DNA of 64,000 nt from Mytilus galloprovincialis (taxonomy: Eukaryota > Mollusca > Bivalvia > Mytilida > Mytilidae), in the NCBI RefSeq assembly GCF_965363235.1, contig NC_134839.1:97297743-97361742 (forward strand), given 5' to 3'. The translations under genes and the position numbers were made by a program. The notes below the pieces were generated by a model. The model was not told the DNA's origin. It saw only the letters and a program-made list of their open reading frames with translations, and ran no database searches. Below are positions 50,901-61,639 of the stretch, piece by piece. Position 1 is the stretch's first letter, and each line of letters starts with the position of its first letter.

Positions 50901-53165
50901 TCTACAGAGCAAAATATTTTTTAATTCTAAAGAGGACCTGTTTCGATCCTGTTAGTTTTGCTAGAACATCAGATTTAAATTTAAGATGCTATATTGATAT
51001 TTTCTTACTTTGCTATCTATTTCTTTGAAAAATTCTATTTTTGCTTCATGTAGTTTATTTTCTGTTCCTCCTTTGCCCCTGAAATAGATATATATATATG
51101 CTACTATTTATTGATAAGATAAGTATTATGTAGTGACATATCAAAAAAATTCATGCACTAAGAATAAGATGGTTGCATATTGTTATACTGTAATACAAAT
51201 GTATATTTATTCTTTATTGATTTCATAGACTAATGAAGTGGTCAAGGTACATTTGTTTAGTCTATCCTTTCGCACATTCATCTATATGTAACTAATTCAC
51301 AAACAGAATGTTTTTAATTTCTCATTTACAGACTTAAAGCAAAAGCTTTCATGTAACCCTGATTAATTACAAAATTAAAAAATTACAGTGCAAACCAAAT
51401 GGTGAATTTATAGTCAAAAATTGGGAATGGAAATTTCAAAGGGTTCCAGTGGCCCACTTATGGCCTACTATTTTTTCCCCTTATTTTTGCAATTGCTTGA
51501 TCATATAACAAATACATTGATTGCAGTGAATTTGGACTACAACTAAAAAATCTTATATATCAAATTGTGTGTTGCATGTTCAAATGGTAAAATATAGTAT
51601 ATATGATCACATCACCAGGAATTTGTTCATATCAACTGACTTATTTAGTCCTTAAGTCATAATGTAAGTTACTAAAAACTGATTTCAGGAGTAATAACAT
51701 TGTGGAAATACTTACTTGAAGTGTAAACCTGTGTCTGTTATTTCTATGTTTGGTTCTTTACAGTCTTCTAATACAATGGTCAGTAACACTCTATCTTTTC
51801 GTTGGGCCCATTCCATAGGTGTATGTAATACTTGTCTGAAAAATTAATCATGTCATTGAACTTTTTCTGCTTCTTGATTTGTGCATGAATAATAGAACAG
51901 ACCTATCTTAACAATATACATGTAACAACTTTACCTTAGAAGCCAAGGATATCCCTCGAAAATCAATATTTTACATAGAGTCTACCTTTGACAAGTTTTA
52001 AGACACAAATTAATTTTCTAACCTATCAAGTGTTTTGACAATCTGTTACTACAGCCAAGTGCTCCCTCAATTATTCAAACGGACCCTTCACTGCTCTGAG
52101 GGATATGATTGCCATTGTTTTCATTGATACATGCATTAGTTTTATTTTCAAAAATAATTCAACTGCACGTGTAAAATGCTTGTAAAATGTAATTTACGTA
52201 ATCTGAATAGTTATTCAACTTTAAAAATAGCTAATCCTCGATACATTCTGATTTTCTGTGTTGATAAAAACATGCATACAAGTCGAGGGAAATATCGAAA
52301 CATGAAGATTATGAGAAGAACATTTTAGGACAGTTGTTTAAATTCAATCCTTTTGTTTTTTATACCATTTAAAGCAAGACAATCTCAAGAATCTGAGATG
52401 TTCCTTGATGTTTAGAATAAAACGGTTGACGTGAGGGCATGGCCCTGAGTCAATGGTATAAGTCTACAGATTGCTTAAAAGCTATCGTATCCCAAAAGGG
52501 CTTCTAACATGTATAACTTCATAAGTGATGAATTGTCAACCATATGTTATTTCATATCCAGCAGCATCCCTTGTTGAAATTTTTGATATATTCAGCTTCT
52601 CAACAACAACAGGCTATAATTGTGTACAATGGTGTAATCAATAATTATTTTTTTGAACTAAAACAGCAGAAAATGAAGGAGTTGTGTCAGGTCTTTTTTG
52701 AGTTTTAAGTATACAGACTGCATAGGCTATTCTATTTACAAGTTTTACACTCCAAACGTTAGCTTGACAGGGGTCCCCCTTTTTAAATCCTGGATCTGCA
52801 ATGAAATGTGATTGAATAGGGAGAGAACTGCTGTAACAGTTAGTATATATTTTAAGTTGTTTCTCTATTTCTTCTACGAAAATACATTAAAGTACTATTG
52901 TTAACATTTGTGCAGGGATATGTGTTTTAGGTTTCTCAAACTTTCTAGAATCTTCTAGAAGCTGTCTTTAGTATCCCCTCCATTTTAAAATTACGTGGGA
53001 TTTACACCACTATTTCTTGTTCAAATGAATTATACAAGAATATATGATTAAAATATAATGATATAATTTCTTCCATTCAAACTATCATTGATAAACGTTC
53101 TTGTTTTAATATTTTCTTTCGTTTCCACATGTAACTTACTCTTGATCGGCCATTTTCAACGCCAT
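47989..53165 (-). CDS. PTGES3: p23 / PTGES3-like HSP90 co-chaperone, seven coding exons
   Basis: Coding exons, in transcript order: 53140-53165, 51716-51835, 51009-51078, 50501-50605, 49474-49581, 48739-48798, 47989-48045. All six introns are GT-AG and every junction keeps frame, giving 181 residues (human p23 has 160). Residues about 9-90 form the CS/p23 beta-sandwich (WAQRKDRV near the start). The family signature follows as FWPRLLKEKTK and then VHWLKTDFNKWKDEDD, where F115 and W118 match the HSP90-contacting tail residues of human p23. A Gly/Glu-rich insert, the tail-helix motif MMQNMGG with extra Gly-Met repeats, and an acidic end DEDLPDLE before the stop complete it. Known role of the family: binds the closed ATP state of HSP90, slows ATP hydrolysis and stabilises clients in the cytosol. 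M1 (53165) and M5 (53153) are both possible starts; M5 would give 177 residues. HACD3/B-ind1 was considered because it shares the CS domain, but the acidic PDLE tail and lack of membrane segments favour p23. Confidence 0.96.
49070..49172 (-). repeat. Family B 5'-end fragment in p23 intron 5
   Basis: TATAGTTGTTAATTTCTGTC, TTGGTCTCTTGTGAAGAGTT and TAATACCACATTTTCTCC are the reverse of family B. It lies between exons 5 and 6. Confidence 0.6.
49759..50009. mobile_element. Harbinger-like MITE (251 bp) in p23 intron 4
   Basis: Imperfect ~42-bp terminal inverted repeats starting GGCCA: the left reads GGCCACAATTAAAAATATG, and the right, reversed, GGCCATAAAGTAAGAATG; both continue into GTTTGCCC-AACCCTACC. 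The copy is flanked by the direct repeat TAA at 49756-49758 and 50010-50012. A 3-bp TWA target duplication with GG-starting termini is the hallmark of PIF/Harbinger. There is no coding capacity. It sits between exons 4 and 5 and disturbs neither splice site. Confidence 0.75.
52933..52960. promoter_or_regulatory. Heat-shock element (HSF1-site match) in p23 intron 1
   Basis: Inverted pentamers nTTCn/nGAAn in exact 5-bp register: TTC 52943, GAA 52948, TTC 52953, GAA 52958 are all perfect (core TTCTAGAATCTTCTAGAA). Extending left in the same register, position 52938 is AAA instead of GAA and 52933 is again TTC, so five of six units match. It lies about 180 bp inside intron 1 from the exon 1 donor. 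Stress induction of an HSP90 co-chaperone makes the location plausible; activity is inferred, not shown. Confidence 0.6.
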
Positions 53166-53624
53166 GTGAATTAGACTGGTACTAAAAATATAATTCATAC
53201 GAGGAGTAGAACAATAGAAACGAAATCAGGATAGTAAACCAGTTTCCTAAAGTGCTTGGACTGGTTACTCAAAGATATTTTTCACAAGGAGTAAAGAAGA
53301 AAAAAAGAGCCAGATGTTTTTTCAAAGCGAAACCACGTTTTATTGTAAAATTACACTATCGGTATCACAAAAGCTCGATGACAAATCAAAAAATATGACA
53401 GCATGAAATAGAAAATATAAGTGATTCCTTTGATGATTTTTAAAAATAAAAATAATTGACTGCAGAATTTGTTGACCTTGACACTTTGAATAACTGGATA
53501 GGTATTTCACGTAAAAAAGATCATAAAATGGAATGAAAGCGACATGGCTCTCTTTACGGAAAATTTTAGAGTAAGTAACATATTCAAAAGAAAGTATATA
53601 TGAAGGGTAAACATCAAACATATT

Positions 53625-54889
53625 GATCTCCTGTAGTTGGTGATCGCAATACTGGTATGTGTACTGGTATAAAAATGTTGTACCAGTGTTGTAACTTAAA
53701 AAAAAAAAAAAACAAACAATACTGCCTTTACTGGTACATTACTGATATACCACTGTAAGATCAAAGGGAAATTAAATGAACTCAAAAAGATTATAGAGGA
53801 TAATTGTGAAATCGATCATATTTAACTACAAGTTAAAAAAATAACAATGTATTATACTTGTACATATAAACAAAAGAATATTGTAATTAACTCATACTAT
53901 ATACATACATTTATAAAATATAAACAGTTGTTAATCATATATAATAATTGCTAAACATTTAATCATATTTCTATATCTTATTTAATTTGATTTATATAAA
54001 ATAAAATTATCTGAGATTTTAAATTTTAATGTTGAAAATAAATTTAAGCAAATTATTACACTTTCTGACTGTAAATTTATCATTTACATGTATGTCATCA
54101 TATTTTTTTTTACAGATATTTTAATACATGTATATGTCATGTATGTATACTAGTCTAAATATGTGTTTGTTGGTCTTTAGTTTCTTCATAATAACAAAAA
54201 AAGATATCAATATCCATTAAACATAAAAAGTTGCTTAATAGCGGTACCTGATTTTTATCAAATTAACTAGTTTGTCTACATGAATGTTAAGGGTAGTTAA
54301 AGAAGTTGATTCATAACCATGGGCAATACAATTCGTAGCAGATATATTTGTTCTACTGGTACCAATACTAATACTAGACAAGCACACCGACAGTAAGGAA
54401 CTGTACAGGTGCTATCTGAAAAAGCTTGTAATCTAGTATTAGCGTAAGAGAAAGTCCACTGAGACTGAATACTAAATATCAATATAGGAAGTGTGTGTGT
54501 GTTTGTGTGTATAACAGCAATGTCAATATAAAATTTACTAGAATATACAATGAGTCTTGGAAAGAGAGAGCTGAAAGAAAACATAGATAGGGTCCCCTGA
54601 AGTAAAAAACATCAGAAGATTTAAAACTTTCTTTAATGACAATCGCTGTGTACCATCAATAATGTCATCATCTGTTAAACATACAATCATTCCCTGTAAA
54701 ATTGTCATGTCATATATGTTAATTTCATTATGCATATGTATGTGACACCTTTAATAAAAGATTAATATTAATAACCTATAGGTATAGGTATTGTTTATTT
54801 AAAAAAAAAACACAATACTGGTACAATACTGTAATACAATACTGGTACAAAATTTTTACCAGTATTGCGATCACCAACTACAGGAGATC
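53625..54889. mobile_element. 1.27-kb terminal-inverted-repeat element upstream of p23
   Basis: The ends are perfect 33-bp inverted repeats: GATCTCCTGTAGTTGGTGAT at 53625, complemented by the end at 54857-54889. Inside both ends lie short runs of ACTGGTA/TACCAGT units (ACAATACTGGTAC repeated near 54820-54850). The interior is AT-rich with only chance frames, so it looks non-autonomous. The outermost GATC is its own complement, so it could be either part of the repeat or a 4-bp target duplication. It lies about 460 bp upstream of the p23 start codon. Confidence 0.7.
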
Positions 54890-55678
54890 CGATTAAGGAT
54901 ATAGACTAAAATAAATCAATTATCATGATCAACTGATTAAAAAATTTAAAAACTATAAGAAATCTGCATGATATAATGATTATACACAACCCTATTTGTA
55001 CACAGATGGATCTTTGGGAGGATACTACATGTCATTAGTCTTTTCTTCAGTTGTTTTCAAGCTTCATCAAGTTCATGGCAATGCGTTTAGACAAGACCTC
55101 TCTAACTTAGTAACTTACAAAAAAATGTATATGAGGCAGGTGTTACCTTAGCTTTGAACCGTAACTACATGTATTATGGTCCTTTTTTACTTATTTTTTT
55201 ATTTTTGCGGACCTAAGAGCTACAGTTCCGCAACTACATGTAGTGTTTCCTAAGAAAGGGGACGCAGTCTGTATCAAAATACTTTTTTTAATTTTAAAAA
55301 AGAACCGGAAATACCATAATGTCCAGATGTTGGTCCTATTTTACTCAAAGTCTCATGACAAATCAGATTGGAATAAAGAGATTTCTGAGCAAATGCCGAA
55401 AAATAAAAAAGTTAGTTTTTTTTATTGATTTTTCTACTATTTTAGGGGACTTCTTCTCTTTACTATCAGAGTTTCTGTACAACCTCTGTCCTTTTTAAGG
55501 GGATAGTTAAAAGGTCAAACACATGTAAACCAACCAAATACTTGTGACGACTGTATACAAGTTAAAAGGACATGCAGCTTGAATAGGTCTACTTTTCAAG
55601 CTGGAAAGTATGTGAATAGGTCAGGAAAACTATCAGAAATATATGATAAGGTCAATAAAGTTCTTACAACATTGTCAT

Positions 55679-56770
55679 CTTTCTTGTCATTCCGGCCTGT
55701 GTTTTATCAACCAATTTTCTCCCTTTTGGCCTTTCTTGTCATTCCAGCCTGTGTTTTATCAACCAATTTTCTCCCTTTTGGCCTTTCTTGTCATTCCAGC
55801 CTGTGTTTTATCAACCAATTTTCTCCCTTTTGGCCTTTCATGTCATTCCAGCCTGTGTTTTATCAACCAATTTTCTCCCTTTTGGCCTTTCATGTCATTC
55901 CAGCCTGTGTTTTATCAACCAATTTTCTCCCTTTTGGCCTTTCTTGTCATTCCAGCCTGTGTTTTATCAACCAATTTTCTCCCTTTTGGCCTTTCTTGTC
56001 ATTCCAGCCTGTGTTTTATCAACCAATTTTCTCCCTTTTGGCCTTTCTTGTCATTCCAGCCTGTGTTTTATCAACCAATTTTCTCCCTTTTGGCCTTTCT
56101 TGTCATTCCAGCCTGTGTTTTATCAACCAATTTTCTCCCTTTTGGCCTTTCTTGTCATTCCAGCCTGTGTTTTATCAACCAATTTTCTCCCTTTTGGCCT
56201 TTCATGTCATTCCAGCCTGTGTTTTATCAACCAATTTTCTCCCTTTTGGCCTTTCATGTCATTCCAGCCTGTGTTTTATCAACCAATTTTCTCCCTTTTG
56301 GCCTTTCTTGTCATTCCAGCCTGTGTTTTATCAACCAATTTTCTCCCTTTTGGCCTTTCTTGTCATTCCAGCCTGTGTTTTATCAACCAATTTTCTCCCT
56401 TTTGGCCTTTCTTGTCATTCCAGCCTGTGTTTTATCAACCAATTTTCTCCCTTTTGGCCTTTCTTGTCATTCCAGCCTGTGTTTTATCAACCAATTTTCT
56501 CCCTTTTGGCCTTTCATGTCATTCCAGCCTGTGTTTTATCAACCAATTTTCTCCCTTTTGGCCTTTCATGTCATTCCAGCCTGTGTTTTATCAACCAATT
56601 TTCTCCCTTTTGGCCTTTCTTGTCATTCCAGCCTGTGTTTTATCAACCAATTTTCTCCATTTTGGCCTTTCTTGTCATTCCAGCCTGTGTTTTATCAACC
56701 AATTTTCTCCCTTTTGGCCTTTCTTGTCATTCCAGCCTGTGTTTTATCAACCAATTTTCTCCCTTTTGGC
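55679..56770 (+). repeat. 52-bp minisatellite, 21 copies
   Basis: Unit of 52 bp (starts CCTTTCTTGTCATTCCAGCC, ends CTCCCTTTTGG), repeated with exact 52-bp steps (for example 55741 and 55793). Copies are almost identical. The main variant is CTTTCTTG versus CTTTCATG; the first copy has CCGGCC and one late copy has CTCCAT. Because 52 is not a multiple of 3 and the unit lacks stops in all forward frames, three overlapping forward frames of 361-417 codons run through the array. They encode only the repeat and I do not call them genes. Confidence 0.98.
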
Positions 56771-57552
56771 ACTTTGGTATTACACTGTTACATTACACAC
56801 CAATGAAACCCAAACAATATTGGAAAAGGTAACATTTTTACATACGCAATATATGAAAAAGTCTACATTTTGAAATTAAAATTGTATGAAAAGGGTGGGG
56901 TAACAGAAACCCAGCGGCACCCACTATCAATTAAGTATTGAAGTGGCCCCCGAGCTATGATGTAAGCAAATTTAGATTGTGGTATTACTCAATTTATTTC
57001 ATTTGACTGGGCGGAGTTTATCCAGTTCGCTCATAATGAACCAGTCCATCTATAGATAGGTGTTTTAGGATATCTAATAAATGCATTGTCCAGTCATTCT
57101 TTTGTAAATTCTTTTGAGGTCACTTATAGGTGATTAGAAATCAGTACTAACTATAACGGCAATCATTGTAATCACACACATTTTCAAATCGACTGTTCTC
57201 ATGCAAATTAAAACGTAAGCTCCGCCCGATCAGTTGAAATAACATTGGTAATACAGATTCAAAATTTGTAACAGCAATTGCCTTTCAAGTCTTATTTATT
57301 GCTTTTAAATGACAATTTTAATCAATTGGATAGAGTTATTGCCCTTTGTCCTTTAGCCATAATTTTTGCTAAATTAAAGTAATTTATTCACTTTTGGCAA
57401 AACAACAAAAATCATCAAGGCAAAAAAAATCTACAATTGTGTCCATATATATCCAATTGTTTTTCAGAAAGGTTATAATGCATGTAATGGTAAAACATTC
57501 TTATTACAGTTCTTGTGTTGGTTTACAATTGGGTAGGTATATATATATAGAA
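56771..57552. other. No recognisable gene or repeat
   Basis: Unique-looking sequence between the minisatellite and the family B copy. Confidence 0.45.
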
Positions 57553-57935
57553 AAAAAAGATGTGGTATGACTATCATGACTATGATCATGATGATTACCA
57601 ATAATACAACTCTTCAAAAGAGCCCAAATGGCATTGAAATTTTACAGCGTTTGGTCACTGTAAGTACTGCCTTTAACAATGAGCAAAGCCTATATCTCAT
57701 AATTCGCCATAAAAGTTTGAGAAATCACAAATATGAAACAACTCAAAGGAGAAAACTAAGGGCCTAATTATTGTAAAATAAGAAACGAAAAAAAAAATGT
57801 GTCACAGCAACAAATGACAACCACTTAATAACAGACTCCTGACTTGGGACAGGTACATACCTACAGAATGTGACAGGATTAAACATGATAGCGGGATCCC
57901 AACCTCTTGAACAGTAGCTAGTGTAACAGTACAAC
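57553..57935 (+). repeat. Family B interspersed repeat, longer and diverged
   Basis: AAAAGATGTGGTATGACTAT, AATGAGCAAAGCCTATAT, CAAATGACAACCACTTAATA and ACTTGGGACAGGTACATACC in family order, extending to TAGCGGGATCCCAACCTC. The open frame inside it is not a gene. Confidence 0.7.
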
Positions 57936-58867
57936 ACAAGACAAACTATAAAAATCAGCTGAAAAAGGCTCAACTCATCTGATGGAAAAAAATAGAATTT
58001 CATTATATAACAAAACACAGAGTGCACATGGTTGGTTTATTTGTTTTGAATTATACATATATATGTGTTAAATTTGTTGGTATGAAATGTAGTTTAGATT
58101 CACAAATTTGAATAATCAGAAAGGTCCTATGTGATGTTGTTATTTAGCAAGTAACAGATCATTATAATGTATTTTCACACAGTTCAATTATCTCAGTTCT
58201 ATAATTGCATTAAACAACTCCAAAGTTTTGACATGTCTTCAAAATGTTTAGCAACTCTTTTAATTGTTAAATATAATATATAGCACCATGTTCAGTATCA
58301 TTGCACATATTTTTTTTTAATTTCCTAGATATAATTATGTTCCTCATTTTGAGGTGCATTTTTAGGGATATTGATCCAAATAAAGTTAAACAGCTTAAAT
58401 TGCCAGTAAACTCCTTAAAACACATGTTTATTACTCTAATGGAAAACTTGTCCAATGCCAAAATTGAATTATTTTTTTACATTTGATAAAAACTTCAGAA
58501 GATAAAATAGATTTTGTTAGAGGCAAAATGATCATCAAGACAAGTTCTAGTAATTAATTTTTTCTATTTTGAAATATTACATGTATTATATTTTGGGCTA
58601 AAACTGTGGTAGTTAGAGAGGAAAGGTAAACATAATAGAGATTAAAGTTATGAATATTATGATATAAAAATCAATATTTAAACATAATTAATTCTACAAT
58701 GTTGCCATGTTGGAGAGTTGCCATTGTTGAAGATGCACAATAACACAAGTGACCCTGAACTAAATGTCAGAGTGTCAATCTTATACTTACTACATGTTAC
58801 TGCACATGCTGCAGTTTATGTACAATGCAACTATCTTTACATGTACTATCTTTCACAAATGTAGGAG

Positions 58868-59036
58868 ACAGCTTTTTGGTGGGGTTCGTGTTGTTTATTC
58901 TTTAGTTTTCTATGTTGTGTCCTGTGTACTATTGTTTGTCTGTTTGTCCTTTTCATTTTTAGCCATGGCGTTGTCATTTTTTTTTTTTGATTTATGAGTT
59001 TGATTGTCCCTCTGGTATCTTTCGTCCCTCTTTTAC
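58868..59036 (+). mobile_element. Isolated 3' end of the Penelope-like element
   Basis: Matches the non-coding 3' region of the plus-strand copy (30650-30815) over about 165 bp, from TTTTTGGTGGGGTTCGTG to TATCTTTCGTCCCTCTTTT. No RT or nuclease sequence adjoins it, so it is a 5'-truncated copy or a solo terminal repeat. Confidence 0.75.
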
Positions 59037-59170
59037 ATGTGTACCTTGATTCTTCTGCAAAATCAATGTCGTGAATGATCATTGTGATTACTCAATGTAA
59101 TTCAAATTTAAAATTCAACAGTAAAAGACAACAATGGTAGGACATTCAGTATAATAAAATAAATAAAACT

Positions 59171-59298
59171 TAGCTGAGAGGGTGATAGAGTAGATTGGTA
59201 CCCCTAAAAAAACATTGTCAACCTTGGCTTCACCTCAGTCATTTTCAGTTGACAATGTTTTCTTAGGGTAACAATCTGCTCTATCACCCTCTCAGCTA
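59171..59298. repeat. 128-bp hairpin with ~51-bp stem
   Basis: TAGCTGAGAGGGTGATAGAG at 59171 pairs with the complement ending at 59298; the loop is about 25 nt (near 59223-59247). Few mismatches. It could be a MITE or a transcribed hairpin; no clear target duplication. Confidence 0.75.
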
Positions 59299-61639
59299 TG
59301 TGTTATTTATATAATATATATGTGGCAATCAGATTTTGAAAATGAATATTCAGCTACTAGTACATGTTGAATATATATTTAAATAAGCAGTTAATTTATT
59401 CATTTTTTTTTTTTTAATTTTTATAGACTGATTTGAAGATTAAGTTATCCAGTCTTAATTATCTATCATTTAGGACTGTCAGTGTTGCCTTCAATATGTC
59501 TTTTGGTTATTAATATTGATGATGTAACTCAAATTATTTAATGAAAAAAGTCTTCCTTGTGTAATCCATAAATTTCAAAACTTTATGAAGCACAATAAGC
59601 AGCACGATATATATAGAACAGTCCCAGGGTTAACCCCTTATCTTACTGAACAGATTCAAATTTCTGTTGTACAGATCATCCAAAGAGGCAAGGTATCTAA
59701 AATATTGTTCAACTATTAAATGTTGTATTGTAAACGTGATCAAAGTACAAATGTGTTTACTTTCTCAGCGTCTAGAAATGTTCAGAAGTTGTTTTTTCCT
59801 AAGGTGCGAATAAACTGCAAGCATCATTAATATTGTTATGGATATAGTACAGGTAGAAGGCTCAGGTCTTTATCTTGAGGATAAACTATAAACAATGATG
59901 TCAGATTCACCTTTTCTTGTACAAGTATGATCAAAATGATCCTATACTCGTATGAATGGTGTTTAGTAAACAGTTCTGATCTTTTGAATTTAGCAGTGAA
60001 TCAAGAAATTTTCATAAAAGAAGGGGGGGAGGGGGGCACTGACTGCCCAAGAAAGGGTCTGTTCATGCTTTAGAAATTCAGTAATTAATCAACCAAATTT
60101 TTGCCTCAAGGAAGGGCCCTCTTTTCCCCTTCATCTGTGACTAAAATTTCCCATTTTAGTAATTGGCAATAATTTATTACGTGTATGTTTCACAAGAATC
60201 TGTTACTGTTCGTTTGATTGGCTTTCAAAGACAAAACGACAAAATTAATTATATTTTAAAGTTTTTTTTTTTTATACAGTTACGGGGAGGTAATGACGTT
60301 GCTAACGTATATTGTTTTTTTCGCAACGTCAAACTATGACTTATCGGGAAAAGATTCAGTTTTCGACTGATTTTTAGCATTCAAACTTATTTAACTTCAT
60401 GAACTTGAAAACAAGTTCATTGACCCCTCTTTTTTAAAATGCCATTTGGTTTGATTACGTGAGAAGATTATTTGTGCCAATTTTCATAAAAACGTAAATA
60501 GTGCAATTTTTTTAAATTGGATAAATGTACATAAAAAAATGATGTTTTTTCTACATTCATCAACGTTTGATAAATATGAGTTATTTCTGAATAAAAAATG
60601 TATAATTTTTAAGGATACTTATAAAATACAGAAATTACAAATTGTTTAACAAAAATCAGTTTGTGTTTATCTTTTAAAGGGAAAATTCACGATTTTTTAC
60701 TTATGGTTTAAATATGTTCATTATGACACAATATATATATTCCCAAAGTTTTGTTGCTATATGTGCAGTAATAAAGGAGAAATTCAATATTTAATGAAAA
60801 AATATTGACTACTTCCTGTAAGTCGTGACGTTTTCTCCTGGTTTTTGCATGCCGGGATTTAAAATACAATCATTAAAAGTCTTGGTTTTTAATCATATTT
60901 TAACGTAATCGTAAGCGCGCCGTTGACTAATGCTATATCTTATAACCATCGGATGATAAGAAAATAAAACGCACAGACGTGTAGTTGTACACATTCATGA
61001 GATAAATTTTCTATATTTACCGTATATATTTCGATTTATTTTTGCAGACAGCACAAGAAATTATTATTATTTTTTTTGCTTTAATATATGCTTTTTCAGA
61101 CTGATAAAGTGAATAAATTAAAGTATATAACTTAAACTGTTAAGACAATATATATAGGTTTACGCTTATTGACCTCTTACTACCTACTATGACTAGGTAT
61201 ATGTGATGTGATGTGTGTATTATTCCCCAACAATACCTGTGAAAGGCCTGTATAAAGGTGAAATGTTGTTTGCAGATCGGTAATAAGCTTGGCCTCTGGG
61301 GCACTTATACACAAATTTAAAATACATTTTCAAGGTGTTGACAAATACAAGTGAATCGCCGTGGAATTATTTAATTATATTTGGTGATTCTGTTTTATTT
61401 GAATTCAAATAAGTTTCAAAACTAAGAAATGAACCGGGTAAAGTCTGGAAATTAAATTTAGTTGTAATGTCGGAATGAAATGATATACACTTCTATCATT
61501 TATTTATGTTTTATAAAAAGGGAAAATAGAACTAGTTTGACAAAATCATTTTAATTGTCCTAAATAGGCAAAATATGTACGGGAACACTTAAATTTAGAC
61601 ATTTAAAAGCCATGACCAAACGAAAGGTGTACCTGTATT
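59299..61639. other. No recognisable gene
   Basis: AT-rich with a G-run near 60025. The stretch from about 60675 (AAAGGGAAAATTCACGATTT) resembles the edge of an interspersed repeat but could not be bounded. Confidence 0.4.

Noticed and set aside
51716-51835. Exon of HACD3/B-ind1 rather than p23
   Set aside because: The CS domain is shared, but the downstream exons give a Gly/acidic tail ending PDLE with no membrane segments, as in p23.
54297-54735. Two overlapping minus-strand ORFs (95 and 65 codons)
   Set aside because: They fall in the AT-rich interior of the 1.27-kb inverted-repeat element and show no recognisable domain.
55679-56770. CRISPR-like array
   Set aside because: The units are contiguous with no unique spacers, and the context is a eukaryotic genome.
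55579-56873. Three long overlapping forward ORFs (361-417 codons)
   Set aside because: They are produced by a stop-free 52-bp repeat whose length is not a multiple of three. No domain, splice context or codon signal supports a gene.
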